Source of the DNA: Pseudomonadota bacterium
GTDB lineage: Bacteria; Pseudomonadota; Gammaproteobacteria; UBA9339
Length of the DNA stretch: 64,000 bases
Assembly (NCBI GenBank): GCA_021781615.1
Contig: JAJXWM010000005.1
Coordinates: 1-64,000 of the forward strand
Direction of reading: 5' to 3'
The stretch's first letter is position 1. The number at the start of each line of letters is the position of its first letter. Below are positions 28,636-36,550 of the stretch, one piece after another. The notes under the pieces are model-generated. The model was not told where the DNA came from, made no database searches, and saw only the letters and a program-made list of their open reading frames with translations. The position numbers and the translations under genes were made by a program.

Positions 28636-28836
28636 TTATCGAATTATTACCGAATCATCAAGCAGCCAAACTATATTTTTAGTTGAGACTTGAGATGTTA
28701 CTAACCCTAACTTAAGCAACTTTGACATTTCATGTCGTAAGATTCTTTCGGCTGGTATCCGTGGCAATTTTGCCACTATCTCTTTGAGAGGTAAAGCACC
28801 AGCGGCATTCAATATTTCTAATATTTTTTCCCAAAT
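28636..28836 (-). pseudogene. Truncated winged-helix domain fragment
   Basis: This minus-strand frame has no start codon and reads EKILEILNAAGALPLKEIVAKL, then a second helix and SKLLKLGLVTS, with the helix-turn-helix plus wing arrangement of a transcription regulator C-terminus. A stop codon precedes it in frame, so only the 3' part survives or a frameshift separates it from its start. It lies just upstream of the ABC exporter, possibly once its regulator. Confidence 0.5.
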
Positions 28837-28916
28837 CTACGAAAATAATTTCAATTTTATGCGTTAGCAGGATAATTCCTAGTCCTGGCAGAAATGTAAG
28901 TGTAAAAAATTTTGTT

Positions 28917-29009
28917 ATGCCAAAATTTGCGACAGAAACTGCAAAAATTAATGCAGAACAAAACCCTTTTAAAGACCTAACGGGGCAGGTTTATGTTAGT
29001 GCAAATTAG
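28917..29009 (+). pseudogene. Relic integrase C-terminus (left copy)
   Basis: The last about 19 codons (NAEQNPFKDLTGQVYVSAN) match the end of the intact integrase at 34503 (NAGSNPEKINLGQVYDGAN) at 11 positions, and the similarity continues past the stop. It is on the plus strand, the mirror orientation to the intact gene, and directly precedes the repeat containing a tRNA 5' half. Confidence 0.6.
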
Positions 29010-29035
29010 TATAAATGGAGGGGCAAAATCCTAGT

Positions 29036-29145
29036 TCCCACAAAACTTCTACAAATTGATTTAGGCGAATTAAACGATTGCGATGTAAGCCACGAATATC
29101 AAGTTCGCATCCGTAGCTCAGATGGATAGAGTACCTGGCTTCGAA
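29036..29145 (+). repeat. Direct repeat with tRNA-Arg 5' half and its upstream region (copy of 34261-34370)
   Basis: About 110 bp nearly identical to 34261-34370. It comprises an arm with CCCACAAAACTT, the tRNA upstream region, and the first 39 bases of tRNA-Arg (29107-29145) with one acceptor-stem change, ending at TTCGAA in the anticodon loop. The following sequence is not tRNA but an inverted copy of the attachment arm found at 40160-40263. It is an attachment-site junction, not a functional tRNA. Confidence 0.8.
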
Positions 29146-29361
29146 TCGTAGGCTTGTTTCGTAGTTGTTTGATTTGATTATATTTATAACGCGGGATGCC
29201 CACTACATTTGGTCAACAATGCGCAACAATGGTTAACCCATCCCCACAAAAGTCCCACTATGTAAGCGCTCGGTTTGTCTAACAGAACCTTGGTTAAAAT
29301 ATCCCAATAATGTTGGTGCAATTTTGATATTCTTGGTGCAGTTAATGCAATCAATGCATAT

Positions 29362-30690
29362 TTAATCCCGGGGCTTGGGTTTACAGATGTCTATACTTAT
29401 ATTAGTCAATACTGCATCGTGAAATAACAGCTTAAAGTTGTTATTTATGTTGTATGAACATATTATTTTTTGTATTTCTTGAATAGATGTAACTTTATTT
29501 ATTAAGGCAAGGTCTATATATAAATATTTTAATCCCGTAGCTATCCCTACTACACAACCCAAGTTGATTTTTCTCAGGTGATTGTCTAGCGTATCGCTCA
29601 AGCTTTTAAGATCTTGAGAAATTGTATTACCAACTTTTTTATTAAATTTTAAATAGACAAAAATTTCATTCTGACGAGAAAATCTTTCGGAATCAAAAAA
29701 ATTTCTTTCTAATAATGGCTCAAGCATCTCTTTTGAAAATAGCGCATAAGATTCTATATCTTCTCTATGAAGATACTCGTTTTGTTTTTTGGGGTTAAAC
29801 TTGGCAACAGTCCAGGAATTAAATGAAGCGAGAAAGTATGGAATGGTTGGCAAATTATTTTTAATATTTTTTAGCTCCTCATTAACTTTTAGATTTAAAG
29901 TAGATATATTTGCATGATCTTTATTAGCCGAGCTTTTTTTGTCAGCAATTTTAATGTCTATATACCCTATCCATTTATCTACAACTTCTTCTCCTAGTAC
30001 TAGGGTGGTCAACAAGAACATGTATGCCGATATATTTTCAGTGTTTTTGATAGATGGCAGATAATAAACAATATCTAGTCTATTTAAATTATTTCTGGAT
30101 ATTTCAAATTTAATAGTGTTGATGTCAGTAATCTCATCCCACCCCTTTGTTTCTTTAATAATATTTGATACATTATTTATATTTTCAGATAACCTATAAC
30201 CATAAAACTCCCATTCTTCTAGTTCTGGAGCATCTGCCAAAATTTTTCTTATAAGTAATTCTAAGTCTCTTTGCCCTTCGCTCGTAATTACTAGCCGATG
30301 TTTCTTTTTAATTCCAGAATAAAATTCCCACATTAAATTCTTATCTATGGCTTGAAGATTTTCGTGCATCCACCTAGGTAAATCTAATTTACTTTTATGG
30401 TTTGAAGAGAAATAATCTTTAATGAGGTTATTTGCTGTAATAAAGCCATTCCACCACTTAGCAATACTTTTTTCTTTATGACGGTAATCCTCTCTAGATA
30501 AAAAGGAATATATATTTTCTTCTTTGTTAATTATATTTTGTGGCATCATTATTTCCTGAATATTGTTTTTATTTATTTTAGCTGCAAATATGGTTGGCGA
30601 CAAAAACACTAGGAGTAAAGCGCAAAATAGGAAAATAAATACAGCTAAGGTTTTTGGGGCAGATATATGATATCTAAAATTAGCAAACAT
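29362..30690 (-). CDS. Secreted or membrane-anchored protein of unknown function
   Basis: A 442-aa protein with one hydrophobic segment at about residues 14-37 ending in FAA, a signal peptide or anchor. Residues 78-175 (from WWNGFITANN through VITSEGQRDLELLI to APELEEWEFYGYR) resemble a widespread uncharacterised bacterial domain that combines WW.WF, a beta strand with VIS..G and AP.L..W. The rest is not recognised. It is flanked by attachment-site relics and is probably element cargo. Confidence 0.7.
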   Translation of the reverse strand: MFANFRYHISAPKTLAVFIFLFCALLLVFLSPTIFAAKINKNNIQEIMMPQNIINKEENIYSFLSREDYRHKEKSIAKWWNGFITANNLIKDYFSSNHKSKLDLPRWMHENLQAIDKNLMWEFYSGIKKKHRLVITSEGQRDLELLIRKILADAPELEEWEFYGYRLSENINNVSNIIKETKGWDEITDINTIKFEISRNNLNRLDIVYYLPSIKNTENISAYMFLLTTLVLGEEVVDKWIGYIDIKIADKKSSANKDHANISTLNLKVNEELKNIKNNLPTIPYFLASFNSWTVAKFNPKKQNEYLHREDIESYALFSKEMLEPLLERNFFDSERFSRQNEIFVYLKFNKKVGNTISQDLKSLSDTLDNHLRKINLGCVVGIATGLKYLYIDLALINKVTSIQEIQKIICSYNINNNFKLLFHDAVLTNISIDICKPKPRD

Positions 30691-30750
30691 ATTTTACTCC
30701 TTGTCAATCACGAGAATTCAAGTCCGACAACCTACCGAAGCTAGGACTAA

Positions 30751-30855
30751 CTTTTGGTATGAACCCAGGAGTTGCCCAAGTGGAGAGCTATGCTTCTCCT
30801 CTTGGTAAACCCCCATAGCCTTATCCCAGCAGCTTGTCGCGGGAAAATTAATATT
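30751..30855 (+). repeat. Dispersed multi-hairpin repeat, copy 3 (diverged)
   Basis: Same orientation and order of blocks as 925-1053: GTATGAACC, a GGAGAG/CTCTCC-like stem, TTGGTAA followed by CCCCCAT, and a final CGCGGGA. More diverged than copies 1 and 2. Confidence 0.55.
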
Positions 30856-30979
30856 ATAGCATATAAATAATAAATGGGGTTTTACTAAGGAAGCCGTAAT
30901 TAACTATTAATCCCCACAAAATCACCACAATATGTTTTTTAGCGAATCAGACAGTCATAGTACAAACCGCTTCAGTATC

Positions 30980-31023
30980 GGTGCCGAGAAGAGGGATCGA
31001 ACCTCCTGCTTACTGATTACGAA
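30980..31023 (-). other. tRNA-Thr(CGU) 3' half (attachment-site relic)
   Basis: On the minus strand this starts at TTCGTAA, an anticodon loop with CGT, then ATCAG, a T arm GGAGGTTCGATCCCTCT and TCTCGGCACC, which would pair with the GCCGAGA acceptor of tRNA-Thr. The 5' half is absent. What precedes it (31024-31070) resembles the attachment arm next to the tRNA-Arg 3' half at 40263. It is therefore read as the end of an element that used a tRNA-Thr. Confidence 0.7.
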
Positions 31024-31038
31024 GCATTGGCTTGCTTT

Positions 31039-31626
31039 TTAGTTGCCTGATTTATAACTATTTTCTATCTTTGCTAAATTCTGTTTAGCTTCTTGTAACG
31101 CAGCTTGCTCGCTGGCTATAATTTTTTCAGCCTTTTGTTTAACAATTTCGGCAGCTACTTTATCCCGTTCAGCTTGCTCCCAACCTAAACTACCTTGGAT
31201 CTCTGCATCTGCTTTAGCTATTGCCGCGATCGCTTGTATTCTATCCTTCTCAGCTCTCTCAACACGAACCTCTGCGGTTACCAGCGCTATTGCCGCCTGG
31301 CATTTATCGTTGATTGGATTGGCATGGTGATGATCATCAGGGGATACCCATGTTTTTATTTCATAAACATCACTAATATGAAAGTAATCAATGGAGACTC
31401 TTTCTAAGACCTCCTTGATGACCTCTCTTTTTTCTTTATCTTCTTGTATCTTTGCTATCTCTTCCCCAAGTTCTTTTTCAATCCTTTCTTTCTCTTTGTT
31501 TAAATATTTCACATGAGTCTCTTCAACCTCGAGATCCTCTCTCTTTGCCTTTTGAGCAGGCCCCTCAGCTTGGGCATTCACAATTTCGGTAATCTTAGCT
31601 TCGGTCTCAGCTATTTCTGAGGCCAT
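31039..31626 (-). CDS. Charged coiled-coil protein, function unknown
   Basis: About 195 aa, rich in Glu, Lys and Ala, with long predicted coiled coils at both ends (EKERIEKELGEEIAKIQEDK; later AEKIIASEQAALQEAK) and a short central segment containing DDHHH. No signal peptide. The chosen ATG at 31626 lies just outside a 29-bp-arm hairpin and lacks a clear Shine-Dalgarno, so expression is uncertain. The stop lies within the attachment arm beside the tRNA-Thr fragment. Confidence 0.5.
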   Translation of the reverse strand: MASEIAETEAKITEIVNAQAEGPAQKAKREDLEVEETHVKYLNKEKERIEKELGEEIAKIQEDKEKREVIKEVLERVSIDYFHISDVYEIKTWVSPDDHHHANPINDKCQAAIALVTAEVRVERAEKDRIQAIAAIAKADAEIQGSLGWEQAERDKVAAEIVKQKAEKIIASEQAALQEAKQNLAKIENSYKSGN

Positions 31627-31628
31627 CG

Positions 31629-31695
31629 GGGTCAAATCCCAACAACTAACAACGAAAACCATTTCGTTTCGTTGTTAGTTGTTGGGAGTTGACCC
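31629..31695. repeat. Long hairpin with 29-bp arms
   Basis: Arms at 31629-31657 and 31667-31695 pair at 28 of 29 positions around a 9-base loop. The ends are GGGTCAA and its complement. This resembles a single REP-like unit or MITE end; no transposase is nearby. Confidence 0.7.
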
Positions 31696-31710
31696 TGTAT
31701 GCCTGTATGA

Positions 31711-31840
31711 TCTGGCTTCGAAGTAGCAGCTTACTTTGTGGTTGTTTGATTTAATTATATTTATAAACTCGGACGTCCACTACTTTTGGCGTACGAAGTG
31801 CAATAGTGGCATACCAATCCCCACAATTCTCCCGCACGCG
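31711..31840 (+). other. Attachment-site relic with TTCGAA core
   Basis: CTGGCTTCGAA (31712-31722) matches the tRNA-Arg anticodon arm, followed by an arm with TTGTTTGATT and CCACTACTTTTGGCGTAC that is the inverse of 40170-40260 and similar to 29146-29260. It marks the outer end of the mirror-oriented element whose integrase relic is at 33736-34200. Confidence 0.65.
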
Positions 31841-31854
31841 AAATACTCCATTTG

Positions 31855-33054
31855 TTACAACTCTTCTTTAACATGACCTGCGCCACATTCCATGCAAGTA
31901 TTCTCTAGTTTAATACAACTACTAAAACCTGGTCTTCCTTTATCGTCGCCATGTTTCAAAAAAATATCAAAAAATTTAACCAAGTATTTATTTATTGATG
32001 CAGTTATTTCACGACCATCTCCTGTACCAAGCAGATCATATTTTTTTGCATATTCATCTATAGCACTAAGTTTTTTGAGTGTTGATAGATCACAAAAGTT
32101 CATATGCTTACTATAACTTTTATCCTCTTTATCTCGAGAAATTGTAACTAAAAAGCCTTTTTCACCTAGTTTAAAGGAAGAAGGTTTTTGGTCTTTGTCC
32201 TTAACCCTCTCATAAACATCAGCTGCCACAATATACATAAAAGGCACCTTTAATTCTTCTCGTGATTTGCTATTAGGAAGGTCTGATACATCAATAGAAG
32301 CTACTGCCTGAAATTTTAATTCATCTATCTTAAACCCATTACTACTATCATACGCAATCTTAATGATTACATCAGAACCTATGGAGTGACCAAATCCACC
32401 AATACGTTCCAAATCCATTGCAGAAAATATTGAATCATTTAGAGTATACAACTTGGGATTATGAATTACATCATAAACATATTTGATGTCAGGAATTAAT
32501 AGCTCCTTTAGCTTTTCGTATAGTTCATAGCCCTCTTTTTCCGAAAGTGAATTTGTATCCTTGCCAAACATTTGTTTAGACAATGCTGGAATATCAATTG
32601 AGGAATTAATGCCAATTACTATATACCCCTGGCTTGCTAATTCAGTAATAAAGTTTTCATAAAACTGGATAGGCAAACCGGCGCCCGGAGAGAATATAAG
32701 CACCGGAAATTTTTTCTCCGAAACAATTGGTGCATTGCCTACTGTAAAACTTTTTATATCATCAAGCTGATTAATTTTTTCTGTAATTCCAACCTTTGTA
32801 AGTTCTGTCTGTAATAACCCAATAGCAGATAGATGGTAAGGCGCATAAGGAGATTGTATGCTTTTCTCGATAGGATAATAAATGCGAACATTAATTTTTT
32901 GATCTTTCAAAGAGAAATCTTTAAAACCGACAAGATACTCCCCAAAAGGTCTAACCAAAATATCATCAGTATTAATTTCGGTATCAGCAATTGTAACACC
33001 GGTAATACTTAATATTAGCAGCAAGATGACGCTCGATCTTATAAATTTTTTCAT
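31855..33054 (-). CDS. Secreted alpha/beta hydrolase, PAF-acetylhydrolase-like
   Basis: A 399-aa protein with an N-terminal signal peptide (MKKFIRSSVILLLIL to IAD). The fold is shown by FPVLIFSPGAG near residue 115, the nucleophile elbow GFGHSIGSD, an acid candidate in SIDVSDLP, and a late His in KHMNFCD. This matches the PAF-acetylhydrolase/lipase group that cleaves short acyl chains from phospholipids. A periplasmic or secreted lipase role is inferred. It lies inside a mirror-oriented element remnant as probable cargo. Confidence 0.75.
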   Translation of the reverse strand: MKKFIRSSVILLLILSITGVTIADTEINTDDILVRPFGEYLVGFKDFSLKDQKINVRIYYPIEKSIQSPYAPYHLSAIGLLQTELTKVGITEKINQLDDIKSFTVGNAPIVSEKKFPVLIFSPGAGLPIQFYENFITELASQGYIVIGINSSIDIPALSKQMFGKDTNSLSEKEGYELYEKLKELLIPDIKYVYDVIHNPKLYTLNDSIFSAMDLERIGGFGHSIGSDVIIKIAYDSSNGFKIDELKFQAVASIDVSDLPNSKSREELKVPFMYIVAADVYERVKDKDQKPSSFKLGEKGFLVTISRDKEDKSYSKHMNFCDLSTLKKLSAIDEYAKKYDLLGTGDGREITASINKYLVKFFDIFLKHGDDKGRPGFSSCIKLENTCMECGAGHVKEEL

Positions 33055-33134
33055 ATTCTTCCCTTTGAATACTTTAAAACTGTAATAAGGTATTAATCTT
33101 ATAATATAATCATTAAAGAAAACTTAAGCTCTGA

Positions 33135-33166
33135 AAAATAAAAAACCGTAAGCGCCATGCTTACCG
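33135..33166 (-). terminator. Intrinsic terminator on the minus strand
   Basis: GTAAGC (33148-33153) and GCTTAC (33159-33164) form a stem followed on the minus strand by a T-rich run. It lies downstream of a broken frame ending at 33222, which suggests that a real gene once ended there. Confidence 0.55.
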
Positions 33167-33221
33167 ATTGCACAGTTCTAAATTGACAATTCTAATAAGT
33201 ACGCTAGCTGTAATAAATACC

Positions 33222-33380
33222 TACCACAAACCTGGAATTGTTCCTTTTGGGGTTGGTTTTAATTCTTTCGAGCATTCTACTATCGGACACTTCTTGCCAT
33301 TATTAAATAAGATCAACATTTCATTAGGATATTCATCTCCTTTTAATATACTTCTTTGTGGTTCCCGATAGTTCCCGATT
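33222..33380 (-). pseudogene. Remnant of an unrecognised small gene
   Basis: A minus-strand frame of about 50 codons with protein-like composition (KGDEYPNEMLILFNNGKKC, then KPTPKGTIPGLW before the stop). No start in this frame; a nearby ATG in another frame would need one frameshift. A terminator follows. Family unknown. Confidence 0.35.
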
Positions 33381-33393
33381 CATTTTCCATGGA

Positions 33394-33501
33394 TTACTTT
33401 TTTATAATCCATAGCGAATTCCTTGCTGCTCCTTGAATTCCCACAAATCCATTATTCTTTAAATGGGTTAAATCTTTCTTTATCATTGCTTTATTAAGCT
33501 C
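33394..33501 (-). pseudogene. Winged-helix fragment
   Basis: A short minus-strand frame reading MIKKDLTHLKNNGFVGIQG then SLWIIKK and stop, similar to the recognition helix and wing of small bacterial regulators. Only about 35 codons remain. It lies in the decayed stretch of the left-hand element. Confidence 0.35.
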
Positions 33502-33735
33502 TTAAATTTATTAGCTTGGTATTATACCAAAAAACCACTTCAAACATACCCAGGGGATTAACTACCGATAAATATAATCAAATTTTAAAAAATATGTTAA
33601 GCCGATGTTTACACCTGTAAGTGCAATAAACTCTAAAATAGTACTACCAACAGCAGATCATGTACTTTAAACTTAAATCTTATTCGCTGAATAAAAATGT
33701 TTCCAATATGAAATTTTGCAGTCACTAAATTTGTC

Positions 33736-34200
33736 AAAAACTTTCATTATCTTGGTATGGATAGAAGAATCTTTAACAAAGAAGTTAGACCATTTCTTAC
33801 TTAAATACCAATAGGGAGCCAAGGAAAAGCATTTGATCGATTGGACTTAGACGAATGGGTAGATTATTATAAGGGGCGTAGTGGGCGTTCCATTAATAAG
33901 AGGCTAGAATTATGGGACGCACAAATTTGGCAGGATTGTCAAATTTCGCAACTGCCGAAGGCAGGCCCGCAGGGCGAAGGTACAGGAAGTATCTGAGTAA
34001 CTGCAGCAGGTGTTAGCTTTGAGGACAGACAAGATTTGCTTGGACATAAATCAGGAAGAATCACAGCTCATTATTCGGCTGCTGAAATAGGTAATCTTAT
34101 TGCAGCAGCAAATAAAGTTTGTGAAACTAAGCAGGACGTTAGTAGTCCAACTTTAACACTATTGAGATGCACAAGCAGGATTAGTTCCTGCGCAAGTCAA
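33736..34200 (+). pseudogene. Deleted integrase/DNA-binding protein module
   Basis: The first part reads YLGMDRRIFNKEVRPFL, then a stop, then QGKAFDRLDLDEWVDYYKG, matching the small protein at 35507-35857. After a GC-rich hairpin (about 33950-33985) it continues as AAGVSFEDRQDLLGH with the tyrosine motif HYSAAEIGNL, the C-terminal end of the integrase at 34503-35636. The middle is deleted. It is in mirror orientation across the tRNA from the intact pair. Confidence 0.85.
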
Positions 34201-34332
34201 TGCAAGGCAAGCTTATGCAAGTATAAATTTGTCTTGATAGTGGAGTTTATGGGAACACAACCCCCACAAAACTTCCATAAATTGATTTAGGTGAATTAAA
34301 CGATTATGATGTAAGCCACAAATATCAAGTTC

Positions 34333-34409
34333 GCGTCCGTAGCTCAGATGGATAGAGTACCTGGCTTCGAACCAGGGTGTCGGGGGTTCAAGTCCCTCCG
34401 GACGCACCA
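34333..34409 (+). tRNA. tRNA-Arg (anticodon TCG)
   Basis: A complete cloverleaf: acceptor GCGTCCG pairs with CGGACGC, D arm with GCTCAGATGGATAGAGT, anticodon stem CCTGG/CCAGG around CTTCGAA with anticodon TCG, T arm GGGGGTTCAAGTCCCTC, and an encoded ACCA end. The anticodon-loop TTCGAA (34366-34371) is the core of attachment sites on both sides, and partial copies lie at 29107-29145 (5' half) and 40264-40307 (3' half). Confidence 0.95.
34366..34409 (+). repeat. attL of the right-hand element (44-bp direct repeat with 40264-40307)
   Basis: This is the tRNA-Arg 3' half from TTCGAA to CCA, identical over 44 bp to 40264-40307. The two repeats bound a 5.9-kb insert with an integrase just inside this end. 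Confidence 0.88.
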
Positions 34410-34502
34410 GATTCTATGCGGCTTTCAGTCTTGCTACTTAATTTACCTAAATCAATTTGCGGGACTTTTGCGGGACCAAAGCTATCAAGCCCTTTATTTA
34501 TG

Positions 34503-35636
34503 CTAGTTTGCGCCATCATAAACCTGTCCTAAATTGATTTTTTCAGGATTTGATCCTGCATTTGTACATCGTAATAGTGTTAACGTTGAATTACCAATAC
34601 CCTGCTTAGCTTCACAAACTTTATTTGCAGCTGTAATTAAATTTCCAATTTCAGCTGCAGAATAATGCGTTGTTATGCGTCCAGCTTTATGTCCAAGTAA
34701 ATCTTGTCTATCCTCAAAACTTACTCCAGCAGCTCGTAATCTCCTACCAAAAGTATGCTTTAAGTCATGGACACGCACATGAAGACCTATTCTCTTTCTG
34801 GCTCTTATCCAAGCACTACTCAGCATTCTTGTAAGAGGCTTATCAGAATAGGTAAAAACATATTCTGAATTTTGACCTCTTATCTCGTCAATTACTGACA
34901 GAGCAACTTTATTTAACACTACCAAACGATCTTCCCCATTTTTTACATTAGTACCTGGGATAATAAATACTGATGTATTTAATTCCGGTATTTTCATTTC
35001 CCACTCCCATCTTAATGAACATATTTCCTGATCACGACAACCAGTGTTCACAGCAAATAATGCCATCCGTCTAAGATGAGCTGGTAACATATTAAACAAC
35101 CTCTCTTGCTCCTCCCAATTTAACGGGTAGGGCTTGCGAGCATCATTGACCGGTAGCAACTTGATTTTCGGCGCGTTATTTAGCCAAGTCAAATTATTGT
35201 CATCTATCCACTCGCTTGCAGCTAAATTCAAAATATGGCGAACTATTTGTAAACCAAAATTAATGGTTTTATTTTTTCTACCAATTTTCTTTTTATCTGC
35301 AATAAAAAGTTGCAAAGCTCCTATATGTACGGCTTCTAAAGGAAGATCACCTATATACTTATCCAAAATTTCAAGTTGCTCAGCATCAGACTGGATACTT
35401 TTCTTATGCTGATTTTCTTGCAAAAATTTTGTGGCAGCCTCCCTGAATATTCTCTTAGGGCGAACACCATACACAGCAACTTGTCTCAGACCTTCGATTC
35501 TATTTGCTAAATACTTCTCCGCTTCTTCAAGCGAATCTGTTTCAGTACTTTCGCAAATTCGTTTCCCGAAAATCTGTTTATCAACATGCCAGTATTCTCC
35601 ACGTTTGTAGAGTCCTGGCGTTTTTTTGCGTCCCAT
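34503..35636 (-). CDS. Tyrosine site-specific integrase
   Basis: A 377-aa phage-type integrase. It has an N-terminal arm-binding segment, a SAM-like core-binding domain to about residue 150, and a catalytic domain with the first Arg in TGCRDQEIC, the box II HDLKHTFGRRL (Lys where Arg is usual at the third position), LLGHK and the nucleophile Tyr in THYSAAE. It reads toward the tRNA-Arg, whose 3' end lies about 95 bp away. A relic copy is at 33736-34200. Its start overlaps the upstream gene by 130 bp. Confidence 0.93.
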   Translation of the reverse strand: MGRKKTPGLYKRGEYWHVDKQIFGKRICESTETDSLEEAEKYLANRIEGLRQVAVYGVRPKRIFREAATKFLQENQHKKSIQSDAEQLEILDKYIGDLPLEAVHIGALQLFIADKKKIGRKNKTINFGLQIVRHILNLAASEWIDDNNLTWLNNAPKIKLLPVNDARKPYPLNWEEQERLFNMLPAHLRRMALFAVNTGCRDQEICSLRWEWEMKIPELNTSVFIIPGTNVKNGEDRLVVLNKVALSVIDEIRGQNSEYVFTYSDKPLTRMLSSAWIRARKRIGLHVRVHDLKHTFGRRLRAAGVSFEDRQDLLGHKAGRITTHYSAAEIGNLITAANKVCEAKQGIGNSTLTLLRCTNAGSNPEKINLGQVYDGAN

Positions 35637-35857
35637 AATATTAACCTCTTATTAGAAGGACGCCCACTACAGGCCTTATAATAATCGACCCATTGATCTA
35701 AGTCCAATCGATCAAATGCTTTTCCTTGAACTCCTATCGGTATTTCAATTAAGAATGGTCTAACTTCTTTGTTAAAAATTTTTCTGTCCATACCAAGATA
35801 GTGTGGGATATCCCTAAGTCTAATTAGTCGTGGTAATGTATAACTATACTTAGCCAT
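35507..35857 (-). CDS. Small DNA-binding protein, probable recombination directionality factor
   Basis: A 116-aa protein with a predicted helix-turn-helix (LRDIPHYLGMDRKIFNKEV) followed by a wing-like IPIGVQGKAFDRLDL and a basic C-terminus. It precedes the integrase and overlaps its first 130 bp in another frame, which argues for coupled expression. Excisionases often hold this place, but proof of function is lacking. The relic at 33736 retains the same N-terminal part. Confidence 0.7.
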   Translation of the reverse strand: MAKYSYTLPRLIRLRDIPHYLGMDRKIFNKEVRPFLIEIPIGVQGKAFDRLDLDQWVDYYKACSGRPSNKRLILWDAKKRQDSTNVENTGMLINRFSGNEFAKVLKQIRLKKRRSI

Positions 35858-36494
35858 AAAAATTATCTTTCAAGCTACATAAACAAACTTCTAAACTTTT
35901 TTATGGTAATCTCTTTTTTGTCAAAAGTTTTTGACAAATTTTATTTGTTTAGATGTTTGTATCAGAAGGTTTTTTACTTTGTAAATTGAGCTAGAGTTTA
36001 AGCTAGGGACTTTAGTATCAATTAAACCAAGACGAAAATTTTGCAACCAAAATATTTCTAAAACCCCGCCTAAAATCTAATTTAAGCTTATTACACTGTA
36101 GAAATATAAGTTGTTACTTTTTGAATCAGTAATCTATTTATTAGCTAATTATAGGCAAAGAGCACACCCCACGTGACCTATCACTTTTCAGTTTATCTGT
36201 TTGATTGCAAAGGCAAATAGTGCTAACTTTAAATTTTTTGAATTTTTAAGGGAAATTTTTAATTAGGAGCTAAATAGGGTTTAAAATAGCCGCTAATCAG
36301 CCGCTAATTAAACTTTATTATTAAAAGCATTATAGTAAACTTCAAAAATAGCTGCTCTTTAGCAGTAGAATAATAAATATGAGCATCCAGTATATCTGCC
36401 TTGTAACAATTTCGACATATACAAAATTAAGACGATATTCATTTCGCTTTCTATTGTGCCAGTTTTGTTACACGCTAACGCTTATACTCAATGA
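35858..36494. other. Intergenic region between the integrase module and the AbiE pair
   Basis: No gene seen. It contains the repeat at 36223-36272 that is mirrored at 26703-26755, and leads into the AbiE operator. The remainder is AT-rich without clear structure. Confidence 0.5.
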
Positions 36495-36531
36495 GTTGCA
36501 AATAGTTGCGATTTTTGCTACTATTTGCAAC
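36495..36531 (+). promoter_or_regulatory. Operator-promoter of the AbiE pair
   Basis: A perfect 12-bp inverted repeat, GTTGCAAATAGT (36495-36506) and complement (36520-36531), lies 19 bp before the antitoxin ATG. A possible promoter, TTGCAA (36497-36502) and TACTAT (36519-36524) with 16-bp spacing, is embedded in it. AbiEi antitoxins are known to bind inverted repeats in their own promoter and repress, so autoregulation is inferred. Confidence 0.65.
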
Positions 36532-36550
36532 CACAAGATAAGAGCAAAAT

